The position numbers and the translations under genes are program-made. The notes below the pieces were generated by a model. The model saw nothing but the letters and a program-made list of their open reading frames with translations. It was not told where the DNA came from and searched no databases. From an uncultured Pelagibacteraceae bacterium (GTDB lineage Bacteria; Pseudomonadota; Alphaproteobacteria; Pelagibacterales; Pelagibacteraceae), in contig CACJJV010000006.1 of assembly GCA_902593845.1 (NCBI GenBank), positions 1 to 64,000 on the forward strand: a stretch of DNA of 64,000 nucleotides, written 5' to 3'. Of the stretch, positions 9,215 through 18,162 are shown piece after piece (position 1 is the stretch's first letter; every line of letters starts with the position of its first letter).

Positions 9215-11298
9215 ATATTTTTTCTATTTTCAACTAAGCTATCGACTACACCTGGATCAGCAAGAGTAGTTGTATCACCTAGTTGCCCATGCTCGTTTGC
9301 TGCAATTTTTCTTAAAATTCTTCTCATTATTTTTCCAGATCTTGTTTTTGGAAGCCCAGGGGTAAAATGAATTAAATCTGGTGTCGCTAAAGGTCCTATT
9401 TGTTTTCTTACCCAAAGTTTTAGCTCTCTATCTAAATCACCTGTCTCGCTCTCTCCAGCGTTTAAAGTAACATAACAGTACAACCCATTTCCTTTTATAT
9501 CATGAGGATATCCAACCACTGCAGCCTCTGCTACTTTAGGATGCGCAACAAATGCGCTTTCAATTTCAGCAGTACCAAGGTTATGACCAGAAACAATGAT
9601 CACATCATCAACTCTCCCAGTTATCCAATAGTAACCATCTTTATCTCGTTTACATCCATCTCCAGTAAAATATTTGCCATCAAATTGAGAAAAATATGTA
9701 TCGATAAATCTTTGATGATCACCATATACTGTTCTCATTTGACCAGGCCAAGATTGAGCTATACAAAGTCTACCTTCACCTTCACCTTTTATTTCTTTTC
9801 CATCTTTATCAACCAAAACTGGTTTTATTCCATAAAAAGGTTTTGTTGCTGAACCAGGCTTAAGTGGAATTGCACCAGTTTGTGGTGCTATAAGAATTCC
9901 TCCTGTTTCTGTTTGCCACCAAGTATCGACTATTGGACATTTTGAATTTCCGACAGTTTTGTAATACCACATCCATGCTTCAGGATTTATTGGTTCTCCG
10001 ACAGTTCCTAATAATTTTAAAGATTTTCTAGAAGTTTTATTAACTGGGTCATCACCTTCTCTCATTAAGGCTCTTATAGCTGTTGGTGCTGTATAAAAAG
10101 TATTTACTTTATATTTATCTACTATTTGCCACCATCTTGAGCTATCAGGATAATTTGGAACACCTTCAAACATAATAGTGGTAGCTCCATTAGCTAACGG
10201 TCCATAAATTATATAACTATGGCCAGTTACCCAACCAATATCTGCTGTACACCAATAAATATCATTCGGCTTATAATTAAAGATATATTGATGAGTCATT
10301 GAAGCATAAACCATATATCCTCCAGTAGTATGTAATACTCCTTTAGGCTTTCCGGTTGATCCTGATGTATAGAGAATAAACAAAGGATCCTCTGCACTCA
10401 TTTCTTCAGGCTCACAATGATTTGGTACATCCTTAATTAGGTCGTGATACCAGACATCTCGATCTTGATCCCAATATACATAATTACCAGTTCTCTTTAC
10501 TACAATACATTTTTTAACATCTGGACAATTAGATAAAGCTTCATCTGTCGTTGCTTTTAAAGGAATAGTTTTGCCTCCTCTTACTCCTTCATCAGCAGTA
10601 ATTATATATTCTGATTTACAATCATTCACTCTTCCTGAAATTGACTCTGCAGAGAAACCACCAAAAATTATTGAGTGGACGGCACCTATTCTTGCACAAG
10701 CCAACATCAGTATTGCTAATTCAGGTATCATCGTCAAATAAATAGTGACACGGTCGCCTTTTTGTATCCCTAGTTTTTTTAAACCATTAGCAGCTTTTGA
10801 AACTTTTTGATGTAATTGCTTATAAGAAATTTTTTGAGTATCTTTAGGATCATCCCCTACCCATATAATTGCAGTTTTATCTTTTTTATCTTTTAGATGA
10901 CGATCAATACAATTTGCAGATGCGTTTAAAGTACCATCTTCAAACCATTTAATTCTTACTTCGTCTTTACTATATTTGACATCTTTAATTTTTTTGTAAG
11001 GTTTTATCCAAGTAATTCTCTTTCCTTCTTTTTTCCAAAATGAATTATTATTTTTAATAGAATCAGAATATTTTTTTTGATATTGGGCTTTATTCGCTAA
11101 ACTCCTTTTTACCCATTCAGGTTTAGTTTTAATTACTTGATCGCTAGATGATGATTTATCGATATTTTTCTTTTTAGATCTTTTAGCTGCAGATCTTTTA
11201 GTTTTTGAGACTCTTTTTATTTTTCTTCTTTTTTTTGAAGATTTTTTTTTCTTTGTCTTTTTGGTTTTTTTCTTTTTTGATTTCTTTTTTTTTGGCAT
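9211..11298 (-). CDS. acsA: Acetyl-CoA synthetase with lysine-rich N-terminal tail
   Basis: The 695-residue enzyme activates acetate to acetyl-CoA through acetyl-AMP. It shows the adenylate-forming loop [19 protein letters not shown], the acetate-pocket region [10 protein letters not shown], the [20 protein letters not shown] hinge and the acetylatable lysine motif [13 protein letters not shown] near the C-terminus. About 47 residues at the N-terminus are nearly all Lys, Arg and Ser ([20 protein letters not shown] and onward), an addition to the usual length of about 650. The acetate symporter pair lies nearby on the same strand. An EVE-domain gene and tsaD precede it closely and may be cotranscribed. 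Confidence 0.96.
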   Translation of the reverse strand: MPKKKKSKKKKTKKTKKKKSSKKRRKIKRVSKTKRSAAKRSKKKNIDKSSSSDQVIKTKPEWVKRSLANKAQYQKKYSDSIKNNNSFWKKEGKRITWIKPYKKIKDVKYSKDEVRIKWFEDGTLNASANCIDRHLKDKKDKTAIIWVGDDPKDTQKISYKQLHQKVSKAANGLKKLGIQKGDRVTIYLTMIPELAILMLACARIGAVHSIIFGGFSAESISGRVNDCKSEYIITADEGVRGGKTIPLKATTDEALSNCPDVKKCIVVKRTGNYVYWDQDRDVWYHDLIKDVPNHCEPEEMSAEDPLFILYTSGSTGKPKGVLHTTGGYMVYASMTHQYIFNYKPNDIYWCTADIGWVTGHSYIIYGPLANGATTIMFEGVPNYPDSSRWWQIVDKYKVNTFYTAPTAIRALMREGDDPVNKTSRKSLKLLGTVGEPINPEAWMWYYKTVGNSKCPIVDTWWQTETGGILIAPQTGAIPLKPGSATKPFYGIKPVLVDKDGKEIKGEGEGRLCIAQSWPGQMRTVYGDHQRFIDTYFSQFDGKYFTGDGCKRDKDGYYWITGRVDDVIIVSGHNLGTAEIESAFVAHPKVAEAAVVGYPHDIKGNGLYCYVTLNAGESETGDLDRELKLWVRKQIGPLATPDLIHFTPGLPKTRSGKIMRRILRKIAANEHGQLGDTTTLADPGVVDSLVENRKNI

Positions 11299-11306
11299 TT
11301 TTTTTA

Positions 11307-11717
11307 TTATTTACTCATTTTATTTAAAATCTTCCAGCTTTTAGAGTCAATAGGCATTACAGATAATCTACTTTGTTTAATTAAAGATAAATGGCTTAAA
11401 TCCTTGTTTTTTCTAATTTGCTCTAAAGACACAGGGTTATTAAGTCTTTTCAAAAACTTAACAGTCACAGCAACAAATCTTCCTGATTTGTCTGTTTTAT
11501 CAATGTAATGTTCTTTCACAACTTCTACTATTCCAACAATTTCTTTTCCAATATTTGAGTGATAAAAAAAACATTGATCACCCTTTTTCATAGTTTTTAA
11601 ATTCTTAGCTGCTTGATAGTTTCTTACACCGTCCCAGGGTGCTCCTTTTTCACCAGCTTTTTTTTGTTGATCAATTGACCAAACGTCAGGCTCTGATTTA
11701 AGTAACCAGTATTGCAT
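11307..11717 (-). CDS. EVE domain-containing protein
   Basis: The 136-residue product is an EVE (PUA-like) domain over its whole length. It begins [18 protein letters not shown], continues with [20 protein letters not shown] and [17 protein letters not shown], and ends [22 protein letters not shown] proteins bind modified nucleobases in DNA or RNA. The single-domain proteobacterial version has no assigned target. Its ATG overlaps the stop codon of tsaD (TAATG) and it ends 8 nt before acsA, so it sits in a tsaD-EVE-acsA run. Confidence 0.93.
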   Translation of the reverse strand: MQYWLLKSEPDVWSIDQQKKAGEKGAPWDGVRNYQAAKNLKTMKKGDQCFFYHSNIGKEIVGIVEVVKEHYIDKTDKSGRFVAVTVKFLKRLNNPVSLEQIRKNKDLSHLSLIKQSRLSVMPIDSKSWKILNKMSK

Positions 11718-12790
11718 TATAATTTTACACCTGCTCCTTTTAAGAAATTAGCTTTTTCATCTAGTGGCCATCTGGGTTTTGCTGGATAATCCAAATCATT
11801 GAATTGATTTAATTTAAATTTTTCTAGGCCTGCCACCCCTATCATTGCAGCATTATCACCACAGAGTTCTATTGGTGGAAATATACTTTCATAATTTTTT
11901 TCTTTACATAAATTAATTAGCATTGATCTAATTTTTTTGTTAGCAGCAACACCACCGGCAACAACAAAAATTTTTTTATGTAGATTACTTTGTTTCTCGA
12001 ACTCTAAAAAAGCAATCTTTGTTTTCTTATACAGGATTTCTATTATTGTTTTTTGAAAAGACGCTGCTAAATCAAATTTATCTTGTTCTGTTTTTATCTT
12101 TTTTGATATTTTTAAAACTGCTGTCTTCAAGCCTGCAAATGATAAGTTACAACCCCCTCTGTTAATAATTGGCTTTGGTAACTTATATCTTTCAGGATTT
12201 CCCTTTTCAGCAAAAACTTCAATTTTGGGTCCACCTGGAAATTCTATTCCTAATAATTTTGCAGTTTTATCAAATGCTTCACCTAAAGCATCATCTATAG
12301 TAGTGCCCAATCTTTTATAATTTCCAAGTCCTTTAACATTTAAAAACTGTGAGTGTCCACCTGAGATCAATAAAAATAAATATGGGTAATCTATTCTTGA
12401 GTTAATTCTTGGACTTAAAGCATGACCTTCTAAATGATTAACTGCAATAAATGGTTTTTTAATCAAATTAGCAAAAGTTTTACCAAAACTTAAACCAACT
12501 GATAAGCAAACAACTAATCCTGGTCCGGCTGTTGCAGCAACTGCATCTATTTCGTCTATCTTTTTTCCACTTTCATCCAAAGCCTTTTGAACAATCCAAT
12601 CAATTTTTTCTAAATGGGACCGGGCAGCAAGTTCAGGAACAACTCCACCAAATTCTTTATGCACCTCTGTTTGGCTAGAGATAATATTGGAGAGAATTAT
12701 TGGTATTCCTCGCTCATTTTCTGAAATTAAAGATGCTGCAGTTTCATCACAACTAGTTTCTATTCCAAGAATTAAGGGTTTTTTATTCAT
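11717..12790 (-). CDS. tsaD: tRNA N6-adenosine threonylcarbamoyltransferase
   Basis: TsaD is the catalytic subunit for t6A37 modification of ANN-decoding tRNAs. The 357-residue product begins MNKKPLILGIETSCDETAAS and has the metal-binding HLEGH histidines in FIAVNHLEGHALS. It also has LLISGGHSQFL, GTTIDDALGEAFDKTAKLLG, FPGGPKIE, NLSFAGLKTAV, VAGGVAANK and ELCGDNAAMIG. The frame stays open further upstream to 12937, but that would add 49 residues that are not TsaD-like and overlap hemC, so the ATG at 12790 is chosen. It is divergent from hemC across 55 nt. Confidence 0.96.
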   Translation of the reverse strand: MNKKPLILGIETSCDETAASLISENERGIPIILSNIISSQTEVHKEFGGVVPELAARSHLEKIDWIVQKALDESGKKIDEIDAVAATAGPGLVVCLSVGLSFGKTFANLIKKPFIAVNHLEGHALSPRINSRIDYPYLFLLISGGHSQFLNVKGLGNYKRLGTTIDDALGEAFDKTAKLLGIEFPGGPKIEVFAEKGNPERYKLPKPIINRGGCNLSFAGLKTAVLKISKKIKTEQDKFDLAASFQKTIIEILYKKTKIAFLEFEKQSNLHKKIFVVAGGVAANKKIRSMLINLCKEKNYESIFPPIELCGDNAAMIGVAGLEKFKLNQFNDLDYPAKPRWPLDEKANFLKGAGVKL

Positions 12791-12807
12791 ACAAATAGTT
12801 TTTAATA

Positions 12808-12817
12808 ATTGTACAAT
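12808..12817. promoter_or_regulatory. 10-bp palindrome in the tsaD/hemC divergent promoter
   Basis: ATTGTACAAT is a perfect palindrome in the middle of the 55-nt region between the divergent start codons of tsaD (12790) and hemC (12846). The location would suit an operator acting on either gene, but ten AT-rich bases can occur by chance in such a genome and no regulator is identified. Confidence 0.3.
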
Positions 12818-12845
12818 CCCAATACAAGTAAGAAATGATTTTTTT

Positions 12846-13763
12846 ATGAAAAAGAAAATAACAATTGGGTCCCGGGGAAGTAAGTTAGCATTATTATATG
12901 CACAAAAAGTAAAAGAGAAAATTATTGAGCTAACCAACTTTATTGATCAGGATATAAATATTAAAAAAATTTCTACCAAAGGGGATGAGATACTAGATAC
13001 CAGATTATCCGATATTGGTGGCAAAGGTTTGTTTTCAAGTAGTATCGAACAACAGCTCCAAAAAAATAATATAGATATAGCTGTTCATGCACTAAAAGAC
13101 ATGCCAGCAATTGAGACCAGTGGTCTTTTAACAGATACATTTCTTGAAAGAACTGATGCAAGAGAAATCGCAATAATTAATGGAAATAAAAAATTTAAAG
13201 ATTTAAAACAGAATGCTGTTATTGGAACATCTTCTTATAGGAGACAATTTCAAATTAAAAAAATAAGGCCTGATGTTAATTGTAAACTTATAAGAGGGAA
13301 TGTTGACACTAGAATAAAAAAATTAGCAGATGGTGAGTATGATGCGATAATTTTATCTTATGCTGGAATAAAATACCTTAAATTAGAGGATAAAATTTCA
13401 GAAATTTTTTCTATTGAGGAAATAATTCCAAGTGCAGGGCAAGGGATAATTGCTGTACAGTGTAGAAAAAATGATGGAGATATGATTTCAATGTTAAAAA
13501 AGATTAATCATAAAGAGACCTATAAAAGAGCACATGCTGAAAGAAATATTCTAAAAATTTTAGAGGGGGATTGTGAAACAGCAGTTGGAATTCATTCTAA
13601 AATAGATGAAAACAAAATTACAGTAGAAGCAGAGCTCTTCTCATTAGATGGTTCACAAAGATTTTATGAAAAAAAATCCGACAAATTAGAAAATTTTAGA
13701 GAACTCGGAAATGAGATTGGTCAAATTTTAAAAATAAAATCGAATAATACTTATAAAAGATAA
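12846..13763 (+). CDS. hemC: Hydroxymethylbilane synthase (porphobilinogen deaminase)
   Basis: The 305-residue enzyme joins four porphobilinogens into hydroxymethylbilane for heme synthesis. It shows ITIGSRGSKLALLYAQKV, KGLFSSSIEQQLQ, DIAVHALKDMP, GTSSYRRQFQI, LIRGNVDTRIKKL, PSAGQGIIAVQCR and the dipyrromethane-cofactor cysteine in LEGDCETAVGIHS. A longer in-frame extension from 12687 is rejected because it would overlap tsaD, and the family begins at the MKKKITIGSRGS methionine. hemD follows after a 1-nt gap, so the two form an operon. Confidence 0.97.
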   Translation: MKKKITIGSRGSKLALLYAQKVKEKIIELTNFIDQDINIKKISTKGDEILDTRLSDIGGKGLFSSSIEQQLQKNNIDIAVHALKDMPAIETSGLLTDTFLERTDAREIAIINGNKKFKDLKQNAVIGTSSYRRQFQIKKIRPDVNCKLIRGNVDTRIKKLADGEYDAIILSYAGIKYLKLEDKISEIFSIEEIIPSAGQGIIAVQCRKNDGDMISMLKKINHKETYKRAHAERNILKILEGDCETAVGIHSKIDENKITVEAELFSLDGSQRFYEKKSDKLENFRELGNEIGQILKIKSNNTYKR

Positions 13764-13764
13764 A

Positions 13765-14463
13765 ATGCATATTCTATTGACCAGACCTTTAGAAGATTGT
13801 TCAGAAATGATCATTAAATTTCAGTCTCTTGGTCACAAGGTTTCACATTTACCTTTATTATCAATCAAAAGGATTCTACATGAAGAAATAGATCTTTCTA
13901 AGTTTAAGGGTATTATTTTTACAAGCTCTAATGCTGTAAGATTTTTAAATTTAAACGGACTAGATAAAAATATAAAATGTTTTTGTGTAGGAAATGCAAC
14001 CGAACAAGAAGCAAGAAGCCATGGTTTTTCCAATACAATTGCTGCAGAGGGAAACGTTCTAAATTTGAAAGAATTGATATTGCAGAATTTTGATAAAACA
14101 GAGGGTAAATTAATTTATGTAAGTGGAGAAAACATTTCAGTGGATCTTGATAATCAACTGCAAAATGAGGGATATGAAGTTAAGAGATTGATAAACTATG
14201 AAACTGTACATAATGAAAAATTTGATAATGATTTTATCAATAAGTTAAAACTTGATATGCCTGATATGGTTTACGTTTATTCACAAAATAGCGCATCAAG
14301 TCTTTTAAAGTTTATAAAATTTAATCAGCTAGAGAGTCTTTGGATGAGCACTAATTTGATGTGTATAGGTGAAAAAACATCAGCTAAATTAAATGAAATT
14401 AAGTGGAAAAAGATATTTCTTTTTAATCCTGGAGAAGAGGAATTTTTGTTATATAAAATTTAA
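13765..14463 (+). CDS. hemD: Uroporphyrinogen-III synthase
   Basis: The 232-residue protein fits HemD in length and two-lobed pattern: MHILLTRPLEDCSEMI at the start, GIIFTSSNAVRFL, VYVYSQNSASSLLKF and a late MCIGEKTSAKL. Sequence conservation in HemD is always low, so the strongest support is position directly after hemC. The enzyme closes hydroxymethylbilane with inversion of ring D to make uroporphyrinogen III. It overlaps nothing. The next gene, mscS-like, starts 2 nt after its stop. Confidence 0.9.
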   Translation: MHILLTRPLEDCSEMIIKFQSLGHKVSHLPLLSIKRILHEEIDLSKFKGIIFTSSNAVRFLNLNGLDKNIKCFCVGNATEQEARSHGFSNTIAAEGNVLNLKELILQNFDKTEGKLIYVSGENISVDLDNQLQNEGYEVKRLINYETVHNEKFDNDFINKLKLDMPDMVYVYSQNSASSLLKFIKFNQLESLWMSTNLMCIGEKTSAKLNEIKWKKIFLFNPGEEEFLLYKI

Positions 14464-14465
14464 TT

Positions 14466-15551
14466 ATGGAAATAATAAATAATTTTTCTGAAGTTTTTTT
14501 ATCAGTCTGGAACAGAGGGATACTAGGAGTAGATATTTTTCAAATATTAATTGGTATTGGAATATTTTTAATTTTTTTAATATTTAGAGGATTAATAAGT
14601 AAACTTATTATTAAAAAATTAGAGATAATTTCTAAAAGAACGACTAATAAATTAGATGATACTTTTGTGTCTGCATTGATTGGACCAGCAAGATTTTTAC
14701 CGATTGTTTTGGGTTTTTTTATAGCAAGTTATTATATGACTTTTTCAATTGAAGGTAGAGAAGTTGTTGACACAATAAATAGAACTTTAATAACAATTTT
14801 AATTTTTTGGGTGATACATCAAATTATTGAACCTGTGTCTTATATTTTAAGTGGACTTGATAAACTTTTAACAAGAGAGTTAATTGGATGGATCATTAAA
14901 TCCCTAAAAATACTAATTTTTATTTTAGGTTTAGCTGCTGTATTAGAACTTTGGGGAATAAAGATAGGACCAATTATTGCTGGTCTTGGTTTATTTGGTG
15001 TTGCAGTAGCTTTAGGTGCTCAAGATTTATTTAAAAATTTGATCTCAGGTATTTTAGTTTTGGTTGAAAAAAGATTTAAAATTGGTGATTGGATATTAGT
15101 AGAGGGAATTATAGAGGGTATAGTTGAAAAAATCGGATTTAGATCAACGACGATAAGAAAATTTGATAAATCACTAGCAATTATTCCCAACTTTCAATTT
15201 GCTGAAAATGCAGTTGTTAATGTAAGTGAAACTTCAAATTGGTTAATAAGTTGGATTATAACTCTTCAATATGACACAACGGTTGATCAATTAAAAACTA
15301 TAAGAAATGAAATTGAAGATCACATTCAAAAAAGCGAAGACTTTAATACAAGCATTGGAATTGCAGTGAGAGTTGACAAATTTTCTGATAGCTCAATTGA
15401 TATGTATGTTCGTTGTTTTACTAAATCAGACAGTTGGAACGAGTGGTTATCAGTAAAAGAAAAATTAGCAATTGGGATCAAAAAGATTGTTGAAAAAAAT
15501 AAAGCGTCTTTTGCATTCCCAAGTTCTTCTATTTATATAGAAAAAAAATGA
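14466..15551 (+). CDS. MscS-family mechanosensitive ion channel
   Basis: The 361-residue protein has four to five transmembrane helices. The pore helix is the Gly/Ala-rich GLGLFGVAVALGAQDLFKNL, followed by the beta domain segment EKRFKIGDWILVEGIIEGIVEKIGFRSTTIR with a conserved PN in AIIPNFQF. These are the hallmarks of the MscS pore and upper cytoplasmic vestibule. The protein releases solutes on hypo-osmotic shock. It follows hemD by 2 nt and its stop overlaps the start of the YggT gene by 4 nt. Confidence 0.93.
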   Translation: MEIINNFSEVFLSVWNRGILGVDIFQILIGIGIFLIFLIFRGLISKLIIKKLEIISKRTTNKLDDTFVSALIGPARFLPIVLGFFIASYYMTFSIEGREVVDTINRTLITILIFWVIHQIIEPVSYILSGLDKLLTRELIGWIIKSLKILIFILGLAAVLELWGIKIGPIIAGLGLFGVAVALGAQDLFKNLISGILVLVEKRFKIGDWILVEGIIEGIVEKIGFRSTTIRKFDKSLAIIPNFQFAENAVVNVSETSNWLISWIITLQYDTTVDQLKTIRNEIEDHIQKSEDFNTSIGIAVRVDKFSDSSIDMYVRCFTKSDSWNEWLSVKEKLAIGIKKIVEKNKASFAFPSSSIYIEKK

Positions 15552-15838
15552 TAGCCATTTTTTATTTAGCTTTACAAATATTAAAGCTTTATTCCTACGT
15601 AGTAATAGCGAATGTAATTATAAGCTGGTTGGTTGCTTTTAATGTCTTAAATACACAAAATAGATTTGTTTATTCAATTTTAGAATTAACATATCGTTTA
15701 ACAGATCCTATACTAAATAAAATAAGACGTTTTTTACCTAATTTAGGATCCTTAGATATCTCACCTATTATATTACTTCTATTGATTTGGTTTATAGAAA
15801 TGTGTATGAAGCTCTACATTGCACCTTTAATTTTTTAA
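15548..15838 (+). CDS. YggT family membrane protein
   Basis: The 96-residue protein has the typical two-helix YggT layout. The first helix spans about residues 3-30, then comes LTYRLTDPILNKIRRFLPNLGSLDISPIILLLLIWF, with the family pattern TDP...R..P..G.LD.SP. YggT is an integral membrane protein of uncertain function linked with osmotic tolerance. The ATG overlaps the mscS-like stop (ATGA), which suggests a shared role in osmotic adaptation, and folD follows 5 nt later. Confidence 0.9.
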   Translation: MIAIFYLALQILKLYSYVVIANVIISWLVAFNVLNTQNRFVYSILELTYRLTDPILNKIRRFLPNLGSLDISPIILLLLIWFIEMCMKLYIAPLIF

Positions 15839-15843
15839 AACTT

Positions 15844-16689
15844 ATGATTCTAATTGATGGAAAAAAAGCAGCAGCTGAATTAAGAGAAGAACTTAAGCAA
15901 GAAGTAACTGAGTTAAAGAACAAGTACAATAAAGTACCAGGTTTAACGGTGATTTTGATTGGAGATCTTACCCCTAGTCAAATTTATGTAAGAAACAAAG
16001 AGAAATCAGCAAAAGAGGTTGGTTTAAAATCTGATGTAATTAAATACCCAAACTCTGTGGAAGAAAAAGTTATTTTGGATAAGATTAATGATCTCAATAA
16101 AGATAAGAGCGTTTCAGGTATTTTAGTTCAGTTACCTTTGCCAAAACATATCGATAAACAAAAAATTATTGAGGCTATTCACCCATCTAAAGACGTTGAT
16201 GGATTTCATCCTATGAATGTTGGTAATCTTTCTTCAGGTTACGAGAGTTCCGTGCCCTGCACTCCACTAGGCTGTTATTTATTAATTAAAAAAATTGAGC
16301 CAAACTTAAGTGGAAAAAAAGCAGTTGTAGTTGGAAGATCTAATCTAAATGGAAAACCAATGACACAACTTCTTTTAAAAGAAAATTGCACGGTAACAAT
16401 TACCCACTCAAAAACAAAAGATCTCAAGGCTGAATGTTTAGAAGCAGATATTATTATAGCTGCTGTCGGTATCCCTGAACTTGTCAAAGGAGATTGGGTT
16501 AAAAAAGACACAATCGTGATTGACGTTGGAATTAATAAAACAGATAAAGGTATTGTTGGTGATGTTGCATTTGATGAAGTTTCAAAAAATGCTAAAGCAT
16601 TAACACCAGTTCCGGGTGGAGTTGGACCAATGACAATCGCTTGTTTACTAAAAAATACTGTAGAGTGTTTCAAAAGATCGCAAATTTAA
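15844..16689 (+). CDS. folD: Methylenetetrahydrofolate dehydrogenase/cyclohydrolase
   Basis: The 281-residue bifunctional enzyme interconverts 5,10-methylene-THF and 10-formyl-THF. It has the catalytic-lysine region IYVRNKEKSAKEVGL, GILVQLPLPKHIDKQ, PSKDVDGFHPMNVG, PCTPLGCYLLI, the NADP-binding VVGRSNLNGKPMTQLLL and the closing PVPGGVGPMTIACLL. The ATG at 15844 gives MILIDGKKAA, the normal family start. An upstream in-frame ATG at 15787 lies inside the YggT gene and is rejected. Confidence 0.97.
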   Translation: MILIDGKKAAAELREELKQEVTELKNKYNKVPGLTVILIGDLTPSQIYVRNKEKSAKEVGLKSDVIKYPNSVEEKVILDKINDLNKDKSVSGILVQLPLPKHIDKQKIIEAIHPSKDVDGFHPMNVGNLSSGYESSVPCTPLGCYLLIKKIEPNLSGKKAVVVGRSNLNGKPMTQLLLKENCTVTITHSKTKDLKAECLEADIIIAAVGIPELVKGDWVKKDTIVIDVGINKTDKGIVGDVAFDEVSKNAKALTPVPGGVGPMTIACLLKNTVECFKRSQI

Positions 16690-16725
16690 AGTTACAACCT
16701 ATTAAATTTTTTGATATTTTGAGGC

Positions 16726-16929
16726 GTGAAGAAACCTAAATATCCTTATAGAATTGCAATTGTATTCTTAATTTTAACAGTTCCTACCATTGGAGCTACC
16801 CAATTGGGCTGGTACTTATATGATCAACAAACAGGTTTTGATTATGGTATGATTGTTGGAACATTTTCAGTTATATATGCAGCTTGGCTAATGTATGAAA
16901 AAAATTGGAGAGAAGAGGATGATGATTAG
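16726..16929 (+). CDS. Small two-helix membrane protein, unknown
   Basis: The 67-residue product starts at GTG with a short GAGG-like ribosome binding site a few bases before. It has two hydrophobic helices, about residues 9-29 and 40-57, and an acidic tail NWREEDDD. I recognise no family. It is followed 3 nt later by the SHOCT-domain gene and probably shares its transcript. The clean frame, spacing and hydrophobic pattern support a real gene, but no function can be stated. Confidence 0.65.
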   Translation: MKKPKYPYRIAIVFLILTVPTIGATQLGWYLYDQQTGFDYGMIVGTFSVIYAAWLMYEKNWREEDDD

Positions 16930-16932
16930 GTA

Positions 16933-17202
16933 ATGGAAAAATTAATTTTTTTTGGACTGGTAATTCCTATTTTATTCTTTGTTTTATATTTAGGGACGAG
17001 AGCTATCATGAGTGGTGTTAGTGCGAAACAGGCTAACCAAGCTAACAAAGATGAAAATGAAATAGATGAAAATAATAATGAGGAGTCAAACTCTGATAAA
17101 TCTTTGAGTGATGAATTAGAAAAATTGAATGAACTTAGAGAAAGCGGTGTACTAACTCAAGAAGAGTTTGAAAAGGCAAAAAATAAATTATTAAATAATT
17201 AA
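16933..17202 (+). CDS. Membrane-anchored SHOCT domain protein
   Basis: The 89-residue protein has an N-terminal transmembrane helix (residues 5-26) and an acidic, Asn-rich linker at about residues 36-55. The C-terminal SHOCT (short C-terminal) module reads LEKLNELRESGVLTQEEFEK. SHOCT modules are thought to mediate oligomerisation in many otherwise unrelated proteins. The gene converges on the DMT transporter with only 3 nt between stops, and it follows the small membrane gene at 16726. Confidence 0.85.
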   Translation: MEKLIFFGLVIPILFFVLYLGTRAIMSGVSAKQANQANKDENEIDENNNEESNSDKSLSDELEKLNELRESGVLTQEEFEKAKNKLLNN

Positions 17203-17205
17203 AGA

Positions 17206-18105
17206 TTAAGTTGTTCTCGTTAAAAGCAATAAAGTTGCACCAGTTATAAATATCAAAATACCTAAGATTTCAATAAAAGTTATCTTTTCTTTAAAAAGAT
17301 ATTTTGATGAGATGTAACTAAAAAATATTTCAATTTGGCCAACAGCTCTAACAAAAGATGCTTGAATCAAAGTGAAAGCAAAAAACCAGGATAGTGTTGC
17401 TAAAAAACCAGCTAGACCAGTCAAGCATATTTCAAATTTATTATCAAAAAATTTTTTGAATTCTGATTTTTCAAAAATTATCAGATATGTAGTAATGATT
17501 ATAGTTTGAATTACCAAAGCAAAAAAAACTGTGGTAAGCGCTTTATCAAAATTGAAGGAAAAATTTTCTAGTGTTAGTGCTGCTGCCCTAAAATAGACAA
17601 CACTGAGACCCAGTAAAAGTCCAGCTCCCAATCCAATAAGTGTTACCTTTGAAAAAAAATTTTTAAAAAACAATTTATAATCTTTGATCGAAATAATAAT
17701 AACCCCAAGTGTTGCAATTATTATTCCAAAAACACCAAGCAAATTTAGTTTATCTTTTAATATGATATATTCAAAAATCGCAATTTGAATAACTTCTGTT
17801 TTACTAAGTGAAGTACCGACAACAAAGTTTGAAAATCTAAAAAGGTATAATAGTGTTATTGTAAAAGTAACTTGTAAAATAGATCCTAAAAAAGTAAAAA
17901 AAATGAAGTTAGTTTGATCTAGAATATCTGAAATGATATTAAAATCGTGAAAAAAAAAAAATAGTACAAAAGCAAATGGTAAAGCAAAGGCAAATCTTAC
18001 GTATGCAGAAGCAACTAATGATAAATCTTTATTTAATTTTTTCTGTAATGAAGTTCTTAGATTTTGAAAAAAAGCTGCTAAAATTGTAAAAACTACCCAA
18101 TTCAT
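17206..18105 (-). CDS. EamA/DMT superfamily transporter
   Basis: The 299-residue protein has ten predicted transmembrane helices arranged as two five-helix EamA repeats. The second repeat ends with FSYISSKYLFKEKITFIEILGILIFITGATLL, the usual ending of such exporters, and the first has the matching EYIILKDKLNLLGVFGIIIATLGVIII. DMT transporters move amino acids, purines or other metabolites, and substrate cannot be told from sequence. A second EamA gene is at 48738-49643. Confidence 0.9.
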   Translation of the reverse strand: MNWVVFTILAAFFQNLRTSLQKKLNKDLSLVASAYVRFAFALPFAFVLFFFFHDFNIISDILDQTNFIFFTFLGSILQVTFTITLLYLFRFSNFVVGTSLSKTEVIQIAIFEYIILKDKLNLLGVFGIIIATLGVIIISIKDYKLFFKNFFSKVTLIGLGAGLLLGLSVVYFRAAALTLENFSFNFDKALTTVFFALVIQTIIITTYLIIFEKSEFKKFFDNKFEICLTGLAGFLATLSWFFAFTLIQASFVRAVGQIEIFFSYISSKYLFKEKITFIEILGILIFITGATLLLLTRTT

Positions 18106-18162
18106 AAATTTATTTAGATATAATCTTTTAATCGAATTAAGTGGTTACTTATATATAAAAAA

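Noticed and set aside
12687-12845. Longer HemC start
   Set aside because: It would lie antisense inside tsaD and add residues absent from the family. ATG at 12846 matches HemC.
12791-12937. A longer TsaD start with 49 additional residues
   Set aside because: The additional residues are not TsaD-like, and they overlap hemC. The normal family start MNKKPLILGIETS is at 12790.
16275-16673. 132-codon open frame antisense to folD
   Set aside because: It is a frame shadow of a well-supported gene, with no motif or ribosome binding site.
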